Assembly: GCF_900113225.1 (NCBI RefSeq)
Contig: NZ_FOZE01000001.1
Coordinates: 1,302,001 to 1,366,000, forward strand
DNA from: Mitsuaria sp. PDC51
Lineage (GTDB): Bacteria; Pseudomonadota; Gammaproteobacteria; Burkholderiales; Burkholderiaceae_C
Reading direction: 5' to 3'
DNA: 64,000 bases
The notes beneath the pieces are model-generated. The model searched no databases, was not told where the DNA came from, and was given only the letters and a program-made list of their open reading frames with translations. This document shows positions 57,007 through 64,000 of the stretch, one piece after another; the stretch's first letter is position 1; each line of letters starts with the position of its first letter. A program made the position numbers and the translations under genes.

Positions 57007-58230
57007 TCATGGCGTCGTCGCCGGCGCGGCCAGGAAGGCCTTCACCAGCGGCACCAGGCGCGCCGCGATCTCCGCGGCCTCGGCGCTGGACAGGATCAGC
57101 GGCGGCACCAGGCGGATGACCTTGTCGGCCGTCACGCTCAGCAGCAGGCCCGCGTCCATGGCCTGCGTCAGCAGCACGCCGCAGGGGCGGTCCAGCTCGA
57201 TGCCCAGCATCAGGCCCTGGCCGCGCACCTCGACGACGCCGGGCAGGCCCGCCAGGCCATGCTCGATCGCCGCCTTCAGCTCGGCGCCGACGGTCGCGGC
57301 GTTGGCCAGCAGGCCGTCGGCCTCCATCACCGCCAGCGTCTCGACGCCGGCCCGCATCGCCAGCGGATTGCCGCCGAAGGTGGTGCCGTGGTTGCCCGGT
57401 CCGAAGACCTTGGCGGCCTTGTCGCCGCACACCACCGCGCCGATCGGCACGCCCGAGCCCAGGCCCTTGGCCAGCGGCATCACGTCCGGCACGATGCCGG
57501 CCCACTGGTGCGCGAACCACTTGCCGGTGCGGCCGATGCCGCACTGCACCTCGTCCAGCATCAGCAGCAGGTCGTGCTCGTCGCAGAGCTTGCGCAGGTC
57601 CTTCAGGAAGTCGACGCGCGCGGCGTTGATGCCGCCTTCGCCCTGGATGGTCTCCAGGAAGATCGCGGTCACGCCGGGATGGGCGGCGAGCGCCTGGCGC
57701 AGTGCCTCGATGTCGTTCAGCGGCACGCGGACGAAGCCCGGCACCAGCGGGCCGAAGCCGGCCTGGACCTTGGGATTGCCGGTCGCGGACAGCGTCGCGA
57801 TCGAGCGGCCATGGAAGGCCTTCTCGAACACGATCACCTCGGGATTGGCGTTGCCGCGGTCATGGCCGTACTTGCGCGCGATCTTGAGCGCCGCCTCGTT
57901 GGCCTCCAGGCCCGAGTTGCAGAAGAACACGTTGGTCAGGCCCGACAGCGCGCAGAGCCTGGCCGCGAGCTGCTCCTGCAGCGGGACGTGGTAGTAGTTG
58001 CTGGTGTGGATCAGCTTGCCCACCTGGTCCCGCAGCGCCGCCACCAGCCTCGGATGGTTGTGTCCGAGGGTGTTGACGGCGATCCCGCCCAGGCCGTCCA
58101 GGTATCGTCGGCCGGCCGTGTCCCACACCCAGGCGCCTTCGCCGTGCGACAGGGCGATCGGCAGGCGGCCGTAGGTTTGCATCACATGGGGTTCGGTCGG
58201 GGCGGCGAACGAGGAGTCCGGGGCGTTCAT
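57007..58230 (-). CDS. argD: acetylornithine aminotransferase
   Basis: This 407-residue PLP-dependent class III aminotransferase makes N-acetylornithine from N-acetylglutamate semialdehyde with glutamate as donor. The PLP-lysine is in MPLAKGLGSGVPIGA, the preceding LLMLDEVQCGIGRTGKWFAH holds the Asp that contacts the pyridine nitrogen, and FFCNSGLEANEAALKIAR is the phosphate-binding stretch. Full length for the family. GGAGA lies close upstream of ATG 58230. It is the first gene of an argD-argF operon, divergent from a DUF3579 gene. Confidence 0.96.
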   Translation of the reverse strand: MNAPDSSFAAPTEPHVMQTYGRLPIALSHGEGAWVWDTAGRRYLDGLGGIAVNTLGHNHPRLVAALRDQVGKLIHTSNYYHVPLQEQLAARLCALSGLTNVFFCNSGLEANEAALKIARKYGHDRGNANPEVIVFEKAFHGRSIATLSATGNPKVQAGFGPLVPGFVRVPLNDIEALRQALAAHPGVTAIFLETIQGEGGINAARVDFLKDLRKLCDEHDLLLMLDEVQCGIGRTGKWFAHQWAGIVPDVMPLAKGLGSGVPIGAVVCGDKAAKVFGPGNHGTTFGGNPLAMRAGVETLAVMEADGLLANAATVGAELKAAIEHGLAGLPGVVEVRGQGLMLGIELDRPCGVLLTQAMDAGLLLSVTADKVIRLVPPLILSSAEAAEIAARLVPLVKAFLAAPATTP

Positions 58231-58358
58231 CAAGTCTCCAGGAAGTAGGAGGGGCAGGGGAAAGCGGCCGATTCTACGGGTCGACCCTGGCGGGTGAGGA
58301 GATTCCTCCTGGACAGCGTCGGCAGGCCGGCTGACCAATGGGCGAGCAGAAGGCCTTG

Positions 58359-58377
58359 TGTGCTGCGGCGCAACACA
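58359..58377. promoter_or_regulatory. 19-bp palindrome in the argD-DUF3579 divergent region
   Basis: TGTGCTGCGGCGCAACACA is a 9+1+9 palindrome with one mismatched pair, between argD (start 58230) and the DUF3579 gene (start 58471). It does not look like an ArgR box, which is AT-rich. It may be an operator for one of the two genes. Confidence 0.4.
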
Positions 58378-58470
58378 TCCGAGGCACAATAGCGGTTTTG
58401 CCTGCCGCGGTTGACCCTCGTCAAAGGAGTGCCGCAGCCGCCGCGGGCCGGGACGCAGACCGAGTAGCCA

Positions 58471-58806
58471 ATGACTGAGCAGCCCAAGCCGCGAGAAGTG
58501 TTCATCCAGGGGATCACCACGGATGGTCGCACCTTCCGCCCGAGCGACTGGGCCGAACGTCTGGCTGGCGCCATGTCCTGCTTTCGGCCCGGCGGCACCC
58601 GCAGCGGCCGCGACGCCTACCTCGGTTATTCCCCCTACTGCGTGCCGCGCGTCGTCAACGGTGTGAAGTGCGTGATCGTCAACGAGGCGCTGAAGTCGGT
58701 CGAGCCGATGGCCTGGGACTTCGTCATGAACTTCGCCCGCGACAACAAGCTGCAGGTCGTCGACGCCTGCCTGCTGCCCGACGGGCGCGAGTCCGGCAAG
58801 GCCTGA
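58471..58806 (+). CDS. DUF3579 family protein
   Basis: This 111-residue cytosolic protein contains the family-typical segments VFIQGITTDGRTFRPSDWAERLAGAMSCF and DAYLGYSPYCVPRVVNGVKCVIVNEAL; it ends KLQVVDACLLPDGRESGKA. The family is frequent in betaproteobacteria and usually sits divergent from argD, as here. No function is known. Its place suggests a link with arginine metabolism, but only by position. Confidence 0.9.
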   Translation: MTEQPKPREVFIQGITTDGRTFRPSDWAERLAGAMSCFRPGGTRSGRDAYLGYSPYCVPRVVNGVKCVIVNEALKSVEPMAWDFVMNFARDNKLQVVDACLLPDGRESGKA

Positions 58807-58920
58807 GCGACGGCCCCTCCCCGGGAGGGTGAAGGCCCGGCCCGATCGGGCCATCGTCAGCGCGCCCCTCCTCGCCTACGCTGCCGGGTTCCCCGCGACC
58901 CTTAGCCCGAGCGCCCGGAC

Positions 58921-59976
58921 ATGGCCGTCCTTCCCACCGACGCGGCCCCGCGGGCCGCGGCCGCCCTGCCGGAACTGCAGGAGTTGCTGCGCCTGATCGA
59001 TCAGGGGGGATCGATGCTGCAGGCCCGCGAGTTGGCGAGCGTCGCCACCTCCGCCGGCGCGCTGCCGGTGATCGGCGTGACCCTGGGCAACCCCGATCCG
59101 TCGGTTCCTGCGCTCGGGTTCATCGGCGGTGTTCATGGGCTGGAGCGCATCGGCGCGCAGGTGGTGCTGGCTTACCTCGGCAGCCTGGTGCGGCGGCTGC
59201 GCTGGGATTTGAGCCTGCACCAGCAGCTCGAGTCGCTGCGGCTGGTGTTCCTCCCCGTGGTCAATCCGGGCGGCGTCCAGGCCGGCACGCGCGCGAACCC
59301 GCGAGGCGTGGACCTGATGCGCAACGCGCCGCAGGACGCCGACCGCGGCGTGCCCTTCCTGATCGGCGGGCATCGCCTGACCCGGCAACTGCCGTTCTTC
59401 CGCGGCCCGGGCGGCGCGCCGATGGAGGCGGAGAGCGAGGCCCTGTGCCGCTTCGTCCGCGAGGAGTTGCTGGGGCGGCCGGTCGCGGTGTCCATCGACT
59501 TTCACAGCGGCTTCGGCCTGCGCGACCGCATCTGGTTCCCGTACGCGCGCACGCGCCGGCCGATGCGCCACCTCGCGGAGATTCATGCGCTGTGCGAGGT
59601 GCTCGATCAATGCCTGTCCCCGCATCCCTACGTGATGGAGCCGCAGAGCCGGCATTACCTGACCCATGGCGACCTGTGGGATCACCTGTACGACGAGGCG
59701 CTCTCCCTTGATCGGGGGATCTTCCTGCCGATGACGCTCGAAATGGGGTCATGGCTGTGGGTCAAGAAAAATCCGCGCCAGCTACTCTCCCGGCACGGCA
59801 TGTTCAACCCGCTGATCGAACATCGACAGCAACGGGTCTTGCGCCGGCACATGGCTTGGATGGATTTCATGACTCGCGCGACGCAGAGCGCGTTCCGGTG
59901 GCTGCCGGGGCCGGACACACGAATCGATCACGGGGAGCAGGCGTTGATCCGCTGGTATCGGAGGACGGTCCGATGA
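58921..59976 (+). CDS. M14-family zinc carboxypeptidase-like protein
   Basis: This 351-residue protein has the zinc ligands of the M14/succinylglutamate-desuccinylase-like family: H72 and E75 in GGVHGLERIG, H195 in SIDFHSGFGLRD, and catalytic E274 in MTLEMGSW. The region LPVVNPGGVQAGTRANPRGVDLMRN contains the substrate-side Arg/Asn. No signal peptide, so cytosolic. Its last codons overlap the next gene by ATGA, so they are translationally coupled. The substrate is unknown: peptide, acyl-amino acid or amide are all possible. Confidence 0.86.
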   Translation: MAVLPTDAAPRAAAALPELQELLRLIDQGGSMLQARELASVATSAGALPVIGVTLGNPDPSVPALGFIGGVHGLERIGAQVVLAYLGSLVRRLRWDLSLHQQLESLRLVFLPVVNPGGVQAGTRANPRGVDLMRNAPQDADRGVPFLIGGHRLTRQLPFFRGPGGAPMEAESEALCRFVREELLGRPVAVSIDFHSGFGLRDRIWFPYARTRRPMRHLAEIHALCEVLDQCLSPHPYVMEPQSRHYLTHGDLWDHLYDEALSLDRGIFLPMTLEMGSWLWVKKNPRQLLSRHGMFNPLIEHRQQRVLRRHMAWMDFMTRATQSAFRWLPGPDTRIDHGEQALIRWYRRTVR

Positions 59977-60779
59977 GCATGCACACCTGGGTGCTGCTGC
60001 GTGGCCTGACACGCGAGAGCGGCCATTGGGGCGACTTTCCGGCGCGCCTGCAGCGGGCGTTGCTGGTGCAGCAGCCCGATGCGCGACTGGAGTTGCTGGA
60101 CCTGCCCGGCAATGGCGACAAGCACCGGCAGAGCAGTCCCACCCATGTGGACGCGATGATGGAGGCCTGCCGCGCGGAACTGCGCCGGCGCGGCGTGCCG
60201 CCGCCGTACCAGGTGCTGGCGATGTCGCTGGGCGCGATGGTCGCCAGCGAGTGGGCGGCGCGGCATCCGGGCGAGCTCGACGGCGTCGTGCTGATCAACA
60301 CCAGCCTGAGGCCGTTCAGCGCCTTCTTCAGGCGGCTGCGGCCGTCGAACTACTGGTCCTTGCTGATGCTGAGCCTGACGCGGCTGAGCCTGCGCCGGCG
60401 CGAGGCCAAGGTGCTGCAGATGACGACGCGGCTGCAGCGCCAGCCCGACCAGGTGATTGATGACTGGGTCTCCATCCAGCGACGGCGCCCGGTGCGCCGT
60501 CGCAACGCGCTGCGCCAGCTGCTGGCGGCAGCGCGCTACAGAGCCAGCCTGGCCAAGCCCGAGCCGCCGATGCTGCTGCTGTGCAGCCAGGGCGATTCGC
60601 TGGTGGATTGGCGCTGCTCGCAGGCCATCAGCCGCGCCTGGGGGGCGCCACTGCGGCTGCACAAGCACGCCGGCCACGACCTGCCGCTGGATGATGGTGA
60701 CTGGGTGGCGCGCAACGTCGTGGACTGGCTCCACGTGCGCGAGGTGGTGGGCCAGATCACCACCCCCATGCCCCTCTGA
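59973..60779 (+). CDS. alpha/beta-hydrolase
   Basis: This 268-residue alpha/beta-hydrolase has the nucleophile S85 in LAMSLGAM, a probable acid in CSQGDSLVD, and the His in HAGHDLPLDD. The N-terminal WVLLRGLTRESGHWGDF is a BioH-like oxyanion region. It overlaps the M14-like gene by ATGA; GGAGG lies upstream. It may form a two-step hydrolytic pathway with it, but no substrate is evident. Confidence 0.87.
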   Translation: MSMHTWVLLRGLTRESGHWGDFPARLQRALLVQQPDARLELLDLPGNGDKHRQSSPTHVDAMMEACRAELRRRGVPPPYQVLAMSLGAMVASEWAARHPGELDGVVLINTSLRPFSAFFRRLRPSNYWSLLMLSLTRLSLRRREAKVLQMTTRLQRQPDQVIDDWVSIQRRRPVRRRNALRQLLAAARYRASLAKPEPPMLLLCSQGDSLVDWRCSQAISRAWGAPLRLHKHAGHDLPLDDGDWVARNVVDWLHVREVVGQITTPMPL

Positions 60780-60795
60780 TGACGGCTACCGCGGT

Positions 60796-60919
60796 CCGCA
60801 GCTTCGAGCGGTTTCGGGTTGGGATGCAGAGCTAGGCGCGGACCGCAGCCATAGCGGGGGCTATGGCGAGGATCCGCAACGACGCTCTGCGCCCAACCCG
60901 AAGCCGCTCGGAGCTGCGG
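60796..60919. repeat. 124-nt nested palindromic element next to rpsT
   Basis: Outer arms of about 37 nt (60796-60832 and 60884-60919) match as inverted repeats with three or four mismatches; inside, a second palindrome of 18-nt arms (60838-60855 and 60860-60877) has GCCATAGC/GCTATGGC as its perfect core. The whole could fold into one long hairpin. It looks like a REP/BIME-type or MITE-like dispersed element, but only one copy lies in this window. Confidence 0.7.
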
Positions 60920-60924
60920 GAATG

Positions 60925-60948
60925 AAAAAGCCCGCCGGGTGGCGGGCT
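60925..60948 (-). terminator. terminator of rpsT
   Basis: AGCCCGCC/GGCGGGCT (60929-60936/60941-60948) with loop GGGT is followed on the minus strand by five U (60929-60925). It begins 29 nt after the rpsT stop codon. Confidence 0.9.
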
Positions 60949-60977
60949 CTTCGTGCACCAGAGCTGGAACTTGGTTA

Positions 60978-61274
60978 TCAGGCGGCCAGCGCCTTGATCT
61001 TGGCGGACAGGCGGCTCTTGTGACGAGCAGCCTTGTTCTTGTGGAAGATGCCCTTGTCGGCGACCGAATCGATCACGGGCTGGGCGGTCTTGAACAGGTC
61101 GGCGGCCTTGGCCTTGTCGCCAGTGACGATCGCCTTTTGCACGTTCTTGATGACCGTGCGGAACTTCGAACGCAGCGCCGAGTTGGCGGCGTTCAGCTTG
61201 ACGTCTTGACGTGCGCGCTTGCGGCCCGAGGCCAGACGCACGGTTTTCTTCTTGGCTTTGGAAGAGCTTGCCAT
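60978..61274 (-). CDS. rpsT: 30S ribosomal protein S20
   Basis: This 98-residue, Lys/Arg/Ala-rich helical protein binds 16S rRNA. It opens [20 protein letters not shown] and has the family stretches [21 protein letters not shown] and [21 protein letters not shown]. Length is close to the usual value (about 85-90) with a slightly longer N-terminus. A sigma-70 promoter lies upstream and a strong terminator downstream, so it is monocistronic; it is divergent from murJ, as in many betaproteobacteria. Confidence 0.97.
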   Translation of the reverse strand: MASSSKAKKKTVRLASGRKRARQDVKLNAANSALRSKFRTVIKNVQKAIVTGDKAKAADLFKTAQPVIDSVADKGIFHKNKAARHKSRLSAKIKALAA

Positions 61275-61307
61275 TGTCTTATGGGTCCAGTTGGTGCAAA
61301 GACGGCG

Positions 61308-61336
61308 AGTATAGCAGCCAGGAATGGAAAAACCAA
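61308..61336 (-). promoter_or_regulatory. sigma-70 promoter of rpsT
   Basis: On the minus strand, TTGGTT (61336-61331) and TATACT (61313-61308) are separated by 17 nt, an almost ideal -35/-10 pair. Transcription would start near 61301, giving a leader of about 27 nt. Expected for a ribosomal protein gene. Confidence 0.8.
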
Positions 61337-61429
61337 ATCCGCGGCATTGCGCCTGAGCGGGACACCCATAATGCGCGGTCGCCCGCCGGGCACCCCCGCG
61401 CCTTTGCGCTCCGCCGCGCCGCTTCCCGC

Positions 61430-63004
61430 ATGAATCTGCTCCGCACCGCCTCCGTCGTCTCGATCTTCACGCTGTTGTCCCGCATCACCGGGCTGGTCCG
61501 CGAGCAGATGGTGGCCGGCCTGTTCGGCGCGAACGCGATGACCGACGCCTACAACGTCGCCTTCCGCATTCCCAACATGCTGCGGCGGCTGTTCGCCGAA
61601 GGCGCGTTCTCGCAGGCCTTCGTGCCGGCGCTGGCCGCGGCCCGCGCCAGGGACGGCGATGACGCCACCCGGCACCTGATCGACGCCGTCGCGACGGTGC
61701 TGCTGTGGGCGCTGCTGGCGACCTGCGTGCTGGGCGTGGTCGGCGCGCCGGTGCTGGTGTGGGCGCTCGGCGCGGGCCTGTCCGCGCCCGCCCACGAGGC
61801 GGCCGTCGTGATGACGCGCTGGATGTTCCCCTACATCGGCTTCATGTCGCTGGTGGCGCTGTCGGCAGGCATCCTGAACACATGGAAGCGCTTCGTCGTG
61901 CCCGCGGTCACGCCGGTGCTGCTGAACCTGGCCTCGCTCGCCTGCGGCTACGGGCTGGCACCGGTGCTCGAGCGCCATGGCTACGCGCCGATCTATTCGC
62001 TGGCGGTGGGCGTGATGGTGGGCGGGCTGCTGCAGCTCGCGCTGCAGGTGCCGGCGCTGACGAAGATCGGACTGATGCCGCGTTTCGCGCTGGGCCTGTC
62101 CGGCCTGCGCCGCGCCGCCGCGGACGAGGGCGTGCGCCAGGTCTTGCGCAAGATGGGGCCGGCGCTGCTGGGCGTCGGCGTGGCGCAGCTGTCGCTGCTG
62201 ATCAACACGCAGATCGCGATCGCGGTGGGCGAGGGCGCCGCATCCTGGCTGACGTACGCGGACCGGCTGATGGAATTCCCGATCGCGCTGCTCGGCGTCG
62301 CGCTGGGCGTGGTGCTGACGCCGCAACTGGCCGCCAGCACCGCCAAGGGCGAGACCGAGAAGTACTCGGGCCTGCTCGACTGGGGCCTGCGCCTGACGCT
62401 GCTGCTGGCGCTGCCCTGCGCGGTCGCGCTGGTGGTCTTCGCCGAGCCGCTGGTGGCGGTGCTCTATCAGCGCGGCGCCTTCCGGGCCGCCGACGTCACC
62501 AGCACCGCCCACGCGGTCATGGGCTACGGGCTCGGGCTGATGGGGCTGGTGTCGATCAAGGTGCTGGCGCCCGGCTTCTACGCGCGCCAGGACATGCGCA
62601 CGCCGGTGCGCATCGCCGTCGGCGTGCTGGTGCTGACGCAGCTCTTCAACGCGATCTTCGTCTTCGGCTTGCAGATCGGCGTCGCCGGTCTGTCGCTGTC
62701 GATCGGCCTGGGGGCGGTGGTCAACGCGCTGCTGCTGCTGCGCGGGCTGCGCCGGCTGGGCACCTACACGCCGGAAGCCGGCTGGGCGCTGTTCCTGCTG
62801 CGCGTGCTGATCGCCAGCGCGGCGATGGGCGCGCTGCAGTGGTGGCTGGCCGGGCACTTCGCCTGGGTCGGCGGCAAGGGCTTCCACTTCGAGCTGGCGC
62901 GCGCCGGGTGGATGGCGCTGAGCCTGGGGGCGTCGGCGCTGCTGTATTTCGGCGTGCTGCTGCTGCTGGGCGTGAAGCTGCGCCACTTCGCGCGGCGGGC
63001 CTGA
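61430..63004 (+). CDS. murJ: lipid II flippase MurJ
   Basis: This 524-residue MOP-superfamily protein flips the peptidoglycan precursor lipid II across the inner membrane. It has about 14 hydrophobic segments and the typical N-terminus [60 protein letters not shown], broken here only to name it: [19 protein letters not shown] and [12 protein letters not shown] are the hallmark blocks. Start ATG 61430 gives normal length; no good ribosome site is evident. It is divergent from rpsT, and followed by a SirB1-family gene. Confidence 0.96.
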   Translation: MNLLRTASVVSIFTLLSRITGLVREQMVAGLFGANAMTDAYNVAFRIPNMLRRLFAEGAFSQAFVPALAAARARDGDDATRHLIDAVATVLLWALLATCVLGVVGAPVLVWALGAGLSAPAHEAAVVMTRWMFPYIGFMSLVALSAGILNTWKRFVVPAVTPVLLNLASLACGYGLAPVLERHGYAPIYSLAVGVMVGGLLQLALQVPALTKIGLMPRFALGLSGLRRAAADEGVRQVLRKMGPALLGVGVAQLSLLINTQIAIAVGEGAASWLTYADRLMEFPIALLGVALGVVLTPQLAASTAKGETEKYSGLLDWGLRLTLLLALPCAVALVVFAEPLVAVLYQRGAFRAADVTSTAHAVMGYGLGLMGLVSIKVLAPGFYARQDMRTPVRIAVGVLVLTQLFNAIFVFGLQIGVAGLSLSIGLGAVVNALLLLRGLRRLGTYTPEAGWALFLLRVLIASAAMGALQWWLAGHFAWVGGKGFHFELARAGWMALSLGASALLYFGVLLLLGVKLRHFARRA

Positions 63005-63078
63005 GCGCCGGGGCGTGAGTTTCCGGACTCGGGAACCGCGCCGATGACGCCGGCAGGCCAGGGCGTAGACTCGGGCGC

Positions 63079-63855
63079 ATGAGTTCGCCCCTGCAGTGGA
63101 CGGTGCCGTCGGCGCTGGACTATTTCTCGACGCTGGTTGCCGACGACGACACGCTGAACCTGGCCGAAGCCGCCGCCGCGATCGCGCTGGACGACGTCCC
63201 CCGGCTGGACGTGCAGCAGGTGATGGCGGAGCTGGACCGGCTCGGCGAGCGGCTGCGCCAGCGCCTGCCGGCCGATGCGCCGCCCAGCCACCGGCTCCGG
63301 ATGCTCAACCAGTACTTCCATGGCGAGCTCGGCTTCGCGGGCAACGTCAACGACTACTACGCCATCGGCAACAGCTACCTGCACCAGGTGCTGGCGACGC
63401 GGCGCGGCATCCCGATCACGCTGGCGATCATCTACATGGAGCTGGCGGCCCATGTCGGCCTGCGGGTCAAGGGCGTCAGCTTTCCGGGGCACTTCCTGAT
63501 GAAGCTGCGGCTGCCGCAGGGCGAGGTGGTGCTGGACCCGTTCAGCGGGCGCTCGCTGGGGCGCGGCGAGCTCGACGAGTTCCTCAGCCCCTGGCGCGAG
63601 CGCGCCGGGCTGATGCCGCAGGAGCCGATGTCGCTGGATGCCTTCCTGGGGACCGCGTCGCCGCGCCAGATCCTGGCGCGCATGCTGCGCAACCTCAAGC
63701 AGATCCACATGGACCGGCAGGACCTGCCCCGGCTGCTGGCCGTGCAGCGCAAGCTGGTGGCGCTGCTGCCGGGGGACCGCGTCGAGCAGGTCGAGCTGGA
63801 GCAGTGCCTGCAGCAGATCCGGGACGGCGAAGGCGGGCCGGCGACCTTCCACTGA
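63079..63855 (+). CDS. SirB1-family transglutaminase-like protein
   Basis: This 258-residue cytosolic protein has the Transglut_core2 fold typical of SirB1: YYAIGNSYLHQVLATRRGIPITLAIIYMELAAHVGLRV, with conserved blocks RRGIPIT and GVSFPGHFLMKLRL. The catalytic Cys of true transglutaminases is absent, as in the family. A helical C-terminal part (KQIHMDRQDLPRLLAVQRKLVALLPGD) is TPR-like. It lies 74 nt after murJ, and its biological role is not established. Confidence 0.9.
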   Translation: MSSPLQWTVPSALDYFSTLVADDDTLNLAEAAAAIALDDVPRLDVQQVMAELDRLGERLRQRLPADAPPSHRLRMLNQYFHGELGFAGNVNDYYAIGNSYLHQVLATRRGIPITLAIIYMELAAHVGLRVKGVSFPGHFLMKLRLPQGEVVLDPFSGRSLGRGELDEFLSPWRERAGLMPQEPMSLDAFLGTASPRQILARMLRNLKQIHMDRQDLPRLLAVQRKLVALLPGDRVEQVELEQCLQQIRDGEGGPATFH

Positions 63856-64000
63856 GGCCCGGTTTCCCTGCCCGTCCTCCGTCGACCCCCGCCTCCGGGT
63901 GGTCGGCGAGGCGGGAGGGTGGGAGGCGCCGCTTAGAATCCCGCTCCTTGAGGGCCGGGGCCTGGCATCGCCGCCGGGTCTCCCTCCATCCAACGCTGAA
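63856..64000. other. window end, nothing recognised
   Basis: The last 145 nt hold no frame, hairpin or promoter that I can support. TAGAAT at about 63934-63939 and TTGAGG at about 63947 have no useful spacing. A gene could begin just beyond the window. Confidence 0.4.

Noticed and set aside
58839-58852. GGCCCGATCGGGCC palindrome after the DUF3579 gene as a terminator
   Set aside because: The stem is short and there is no U-tract; it could be a chance palindrome.

Overview
The window is high-GC (about 70% by eye) Gram-negative DNA. It most resembles a betaproteobacterium of the Burkholderiales, probably the Roseateles/Mitsuaria/Rubrivivax side. The indications are a small Trp-rich protein of the TIGR04438 type, a DUF3579 gene divergent from argD-argF, a Bug-family (tripartite tricarboxylate receptor) periplasmic protein with its own LysR regulator, a Porin_4-type trimeric porin, and heavy GTG/TTG start use. 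This is inference from gene content; no rRNA lies in the window. It reads as chromosome: I see no insertion sequence, prophage, integrase or CRISPR array.

Layout. 1-13.5 kb is mostly housekeeping: class I fumarase, a small lipoprotein, NhaA with an attenuator-like leader, a YqhA/UPF0114 membrane protein, acetyl-CoA synthetase, a c-type cytochrome, IlvD with a divergent LysR regulator, a TPR protein, Lgt and DnaQ. Two identical tRNA-Val(CAC) genes follow, with a promoter and terminator. 13.9-25.9 kb is accessory metabolism: a coiled-coil membrane protein, a NUDIX hydrolase, an FAD oxidoreductase, the LysR-Bug pair divergent from a porin, an alpha/beta hydrolase carrying an internal PEP-CTERM-like segment, a Tat-exported YtcJ-like amidohydrolase, a second exported amidohydrolase and two poorly characterised proteins. 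25.9-32.7 kb is an exported starch-degradation cluster (cyclomaltodextrinase-like enzyme and alpha-amylase, divergent from a type I pullulanase) with matching operator-like sequences between the divergent promoters.

32.8-38.7 kb holds a transglutaminase-like/TPR lipoprotein and a tight three-gene signalling operon: an OmpR-type regulator, a LysM-FecR periplasmic protein and a CHASE2 histidine kinase. AqpZ follows. 39.8-52.1 kb is the most striking part. A 2649-residue secreted protein made of DUF11 and SdrD-B-like repeats is followed 12 nt later by a 1431-residue OmpA-domain outer-membrane barrel protein. The pair looks like a large surface structure with its own outer-membrane/peptidoglycan anchor. 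Convergent to it are a YkgJ-type Cys-cluster protein and a kinase-USP fusion gene 4 nt from a metallophosphatase gene.

55-64 kb returns to core functions: a periplasmic solute-binding protein, argF and argD, DUF3579, an M14-type metallopeptidase overlapping an alpha/beta hydrolase, a 124-nt nested palindrome, rpsT with a good sigma-70 promoter and terminator, murJ and a SirB1-family gene. The window opens inside a gene I do not recognise, and its last 145 nt hold nothing I can call.
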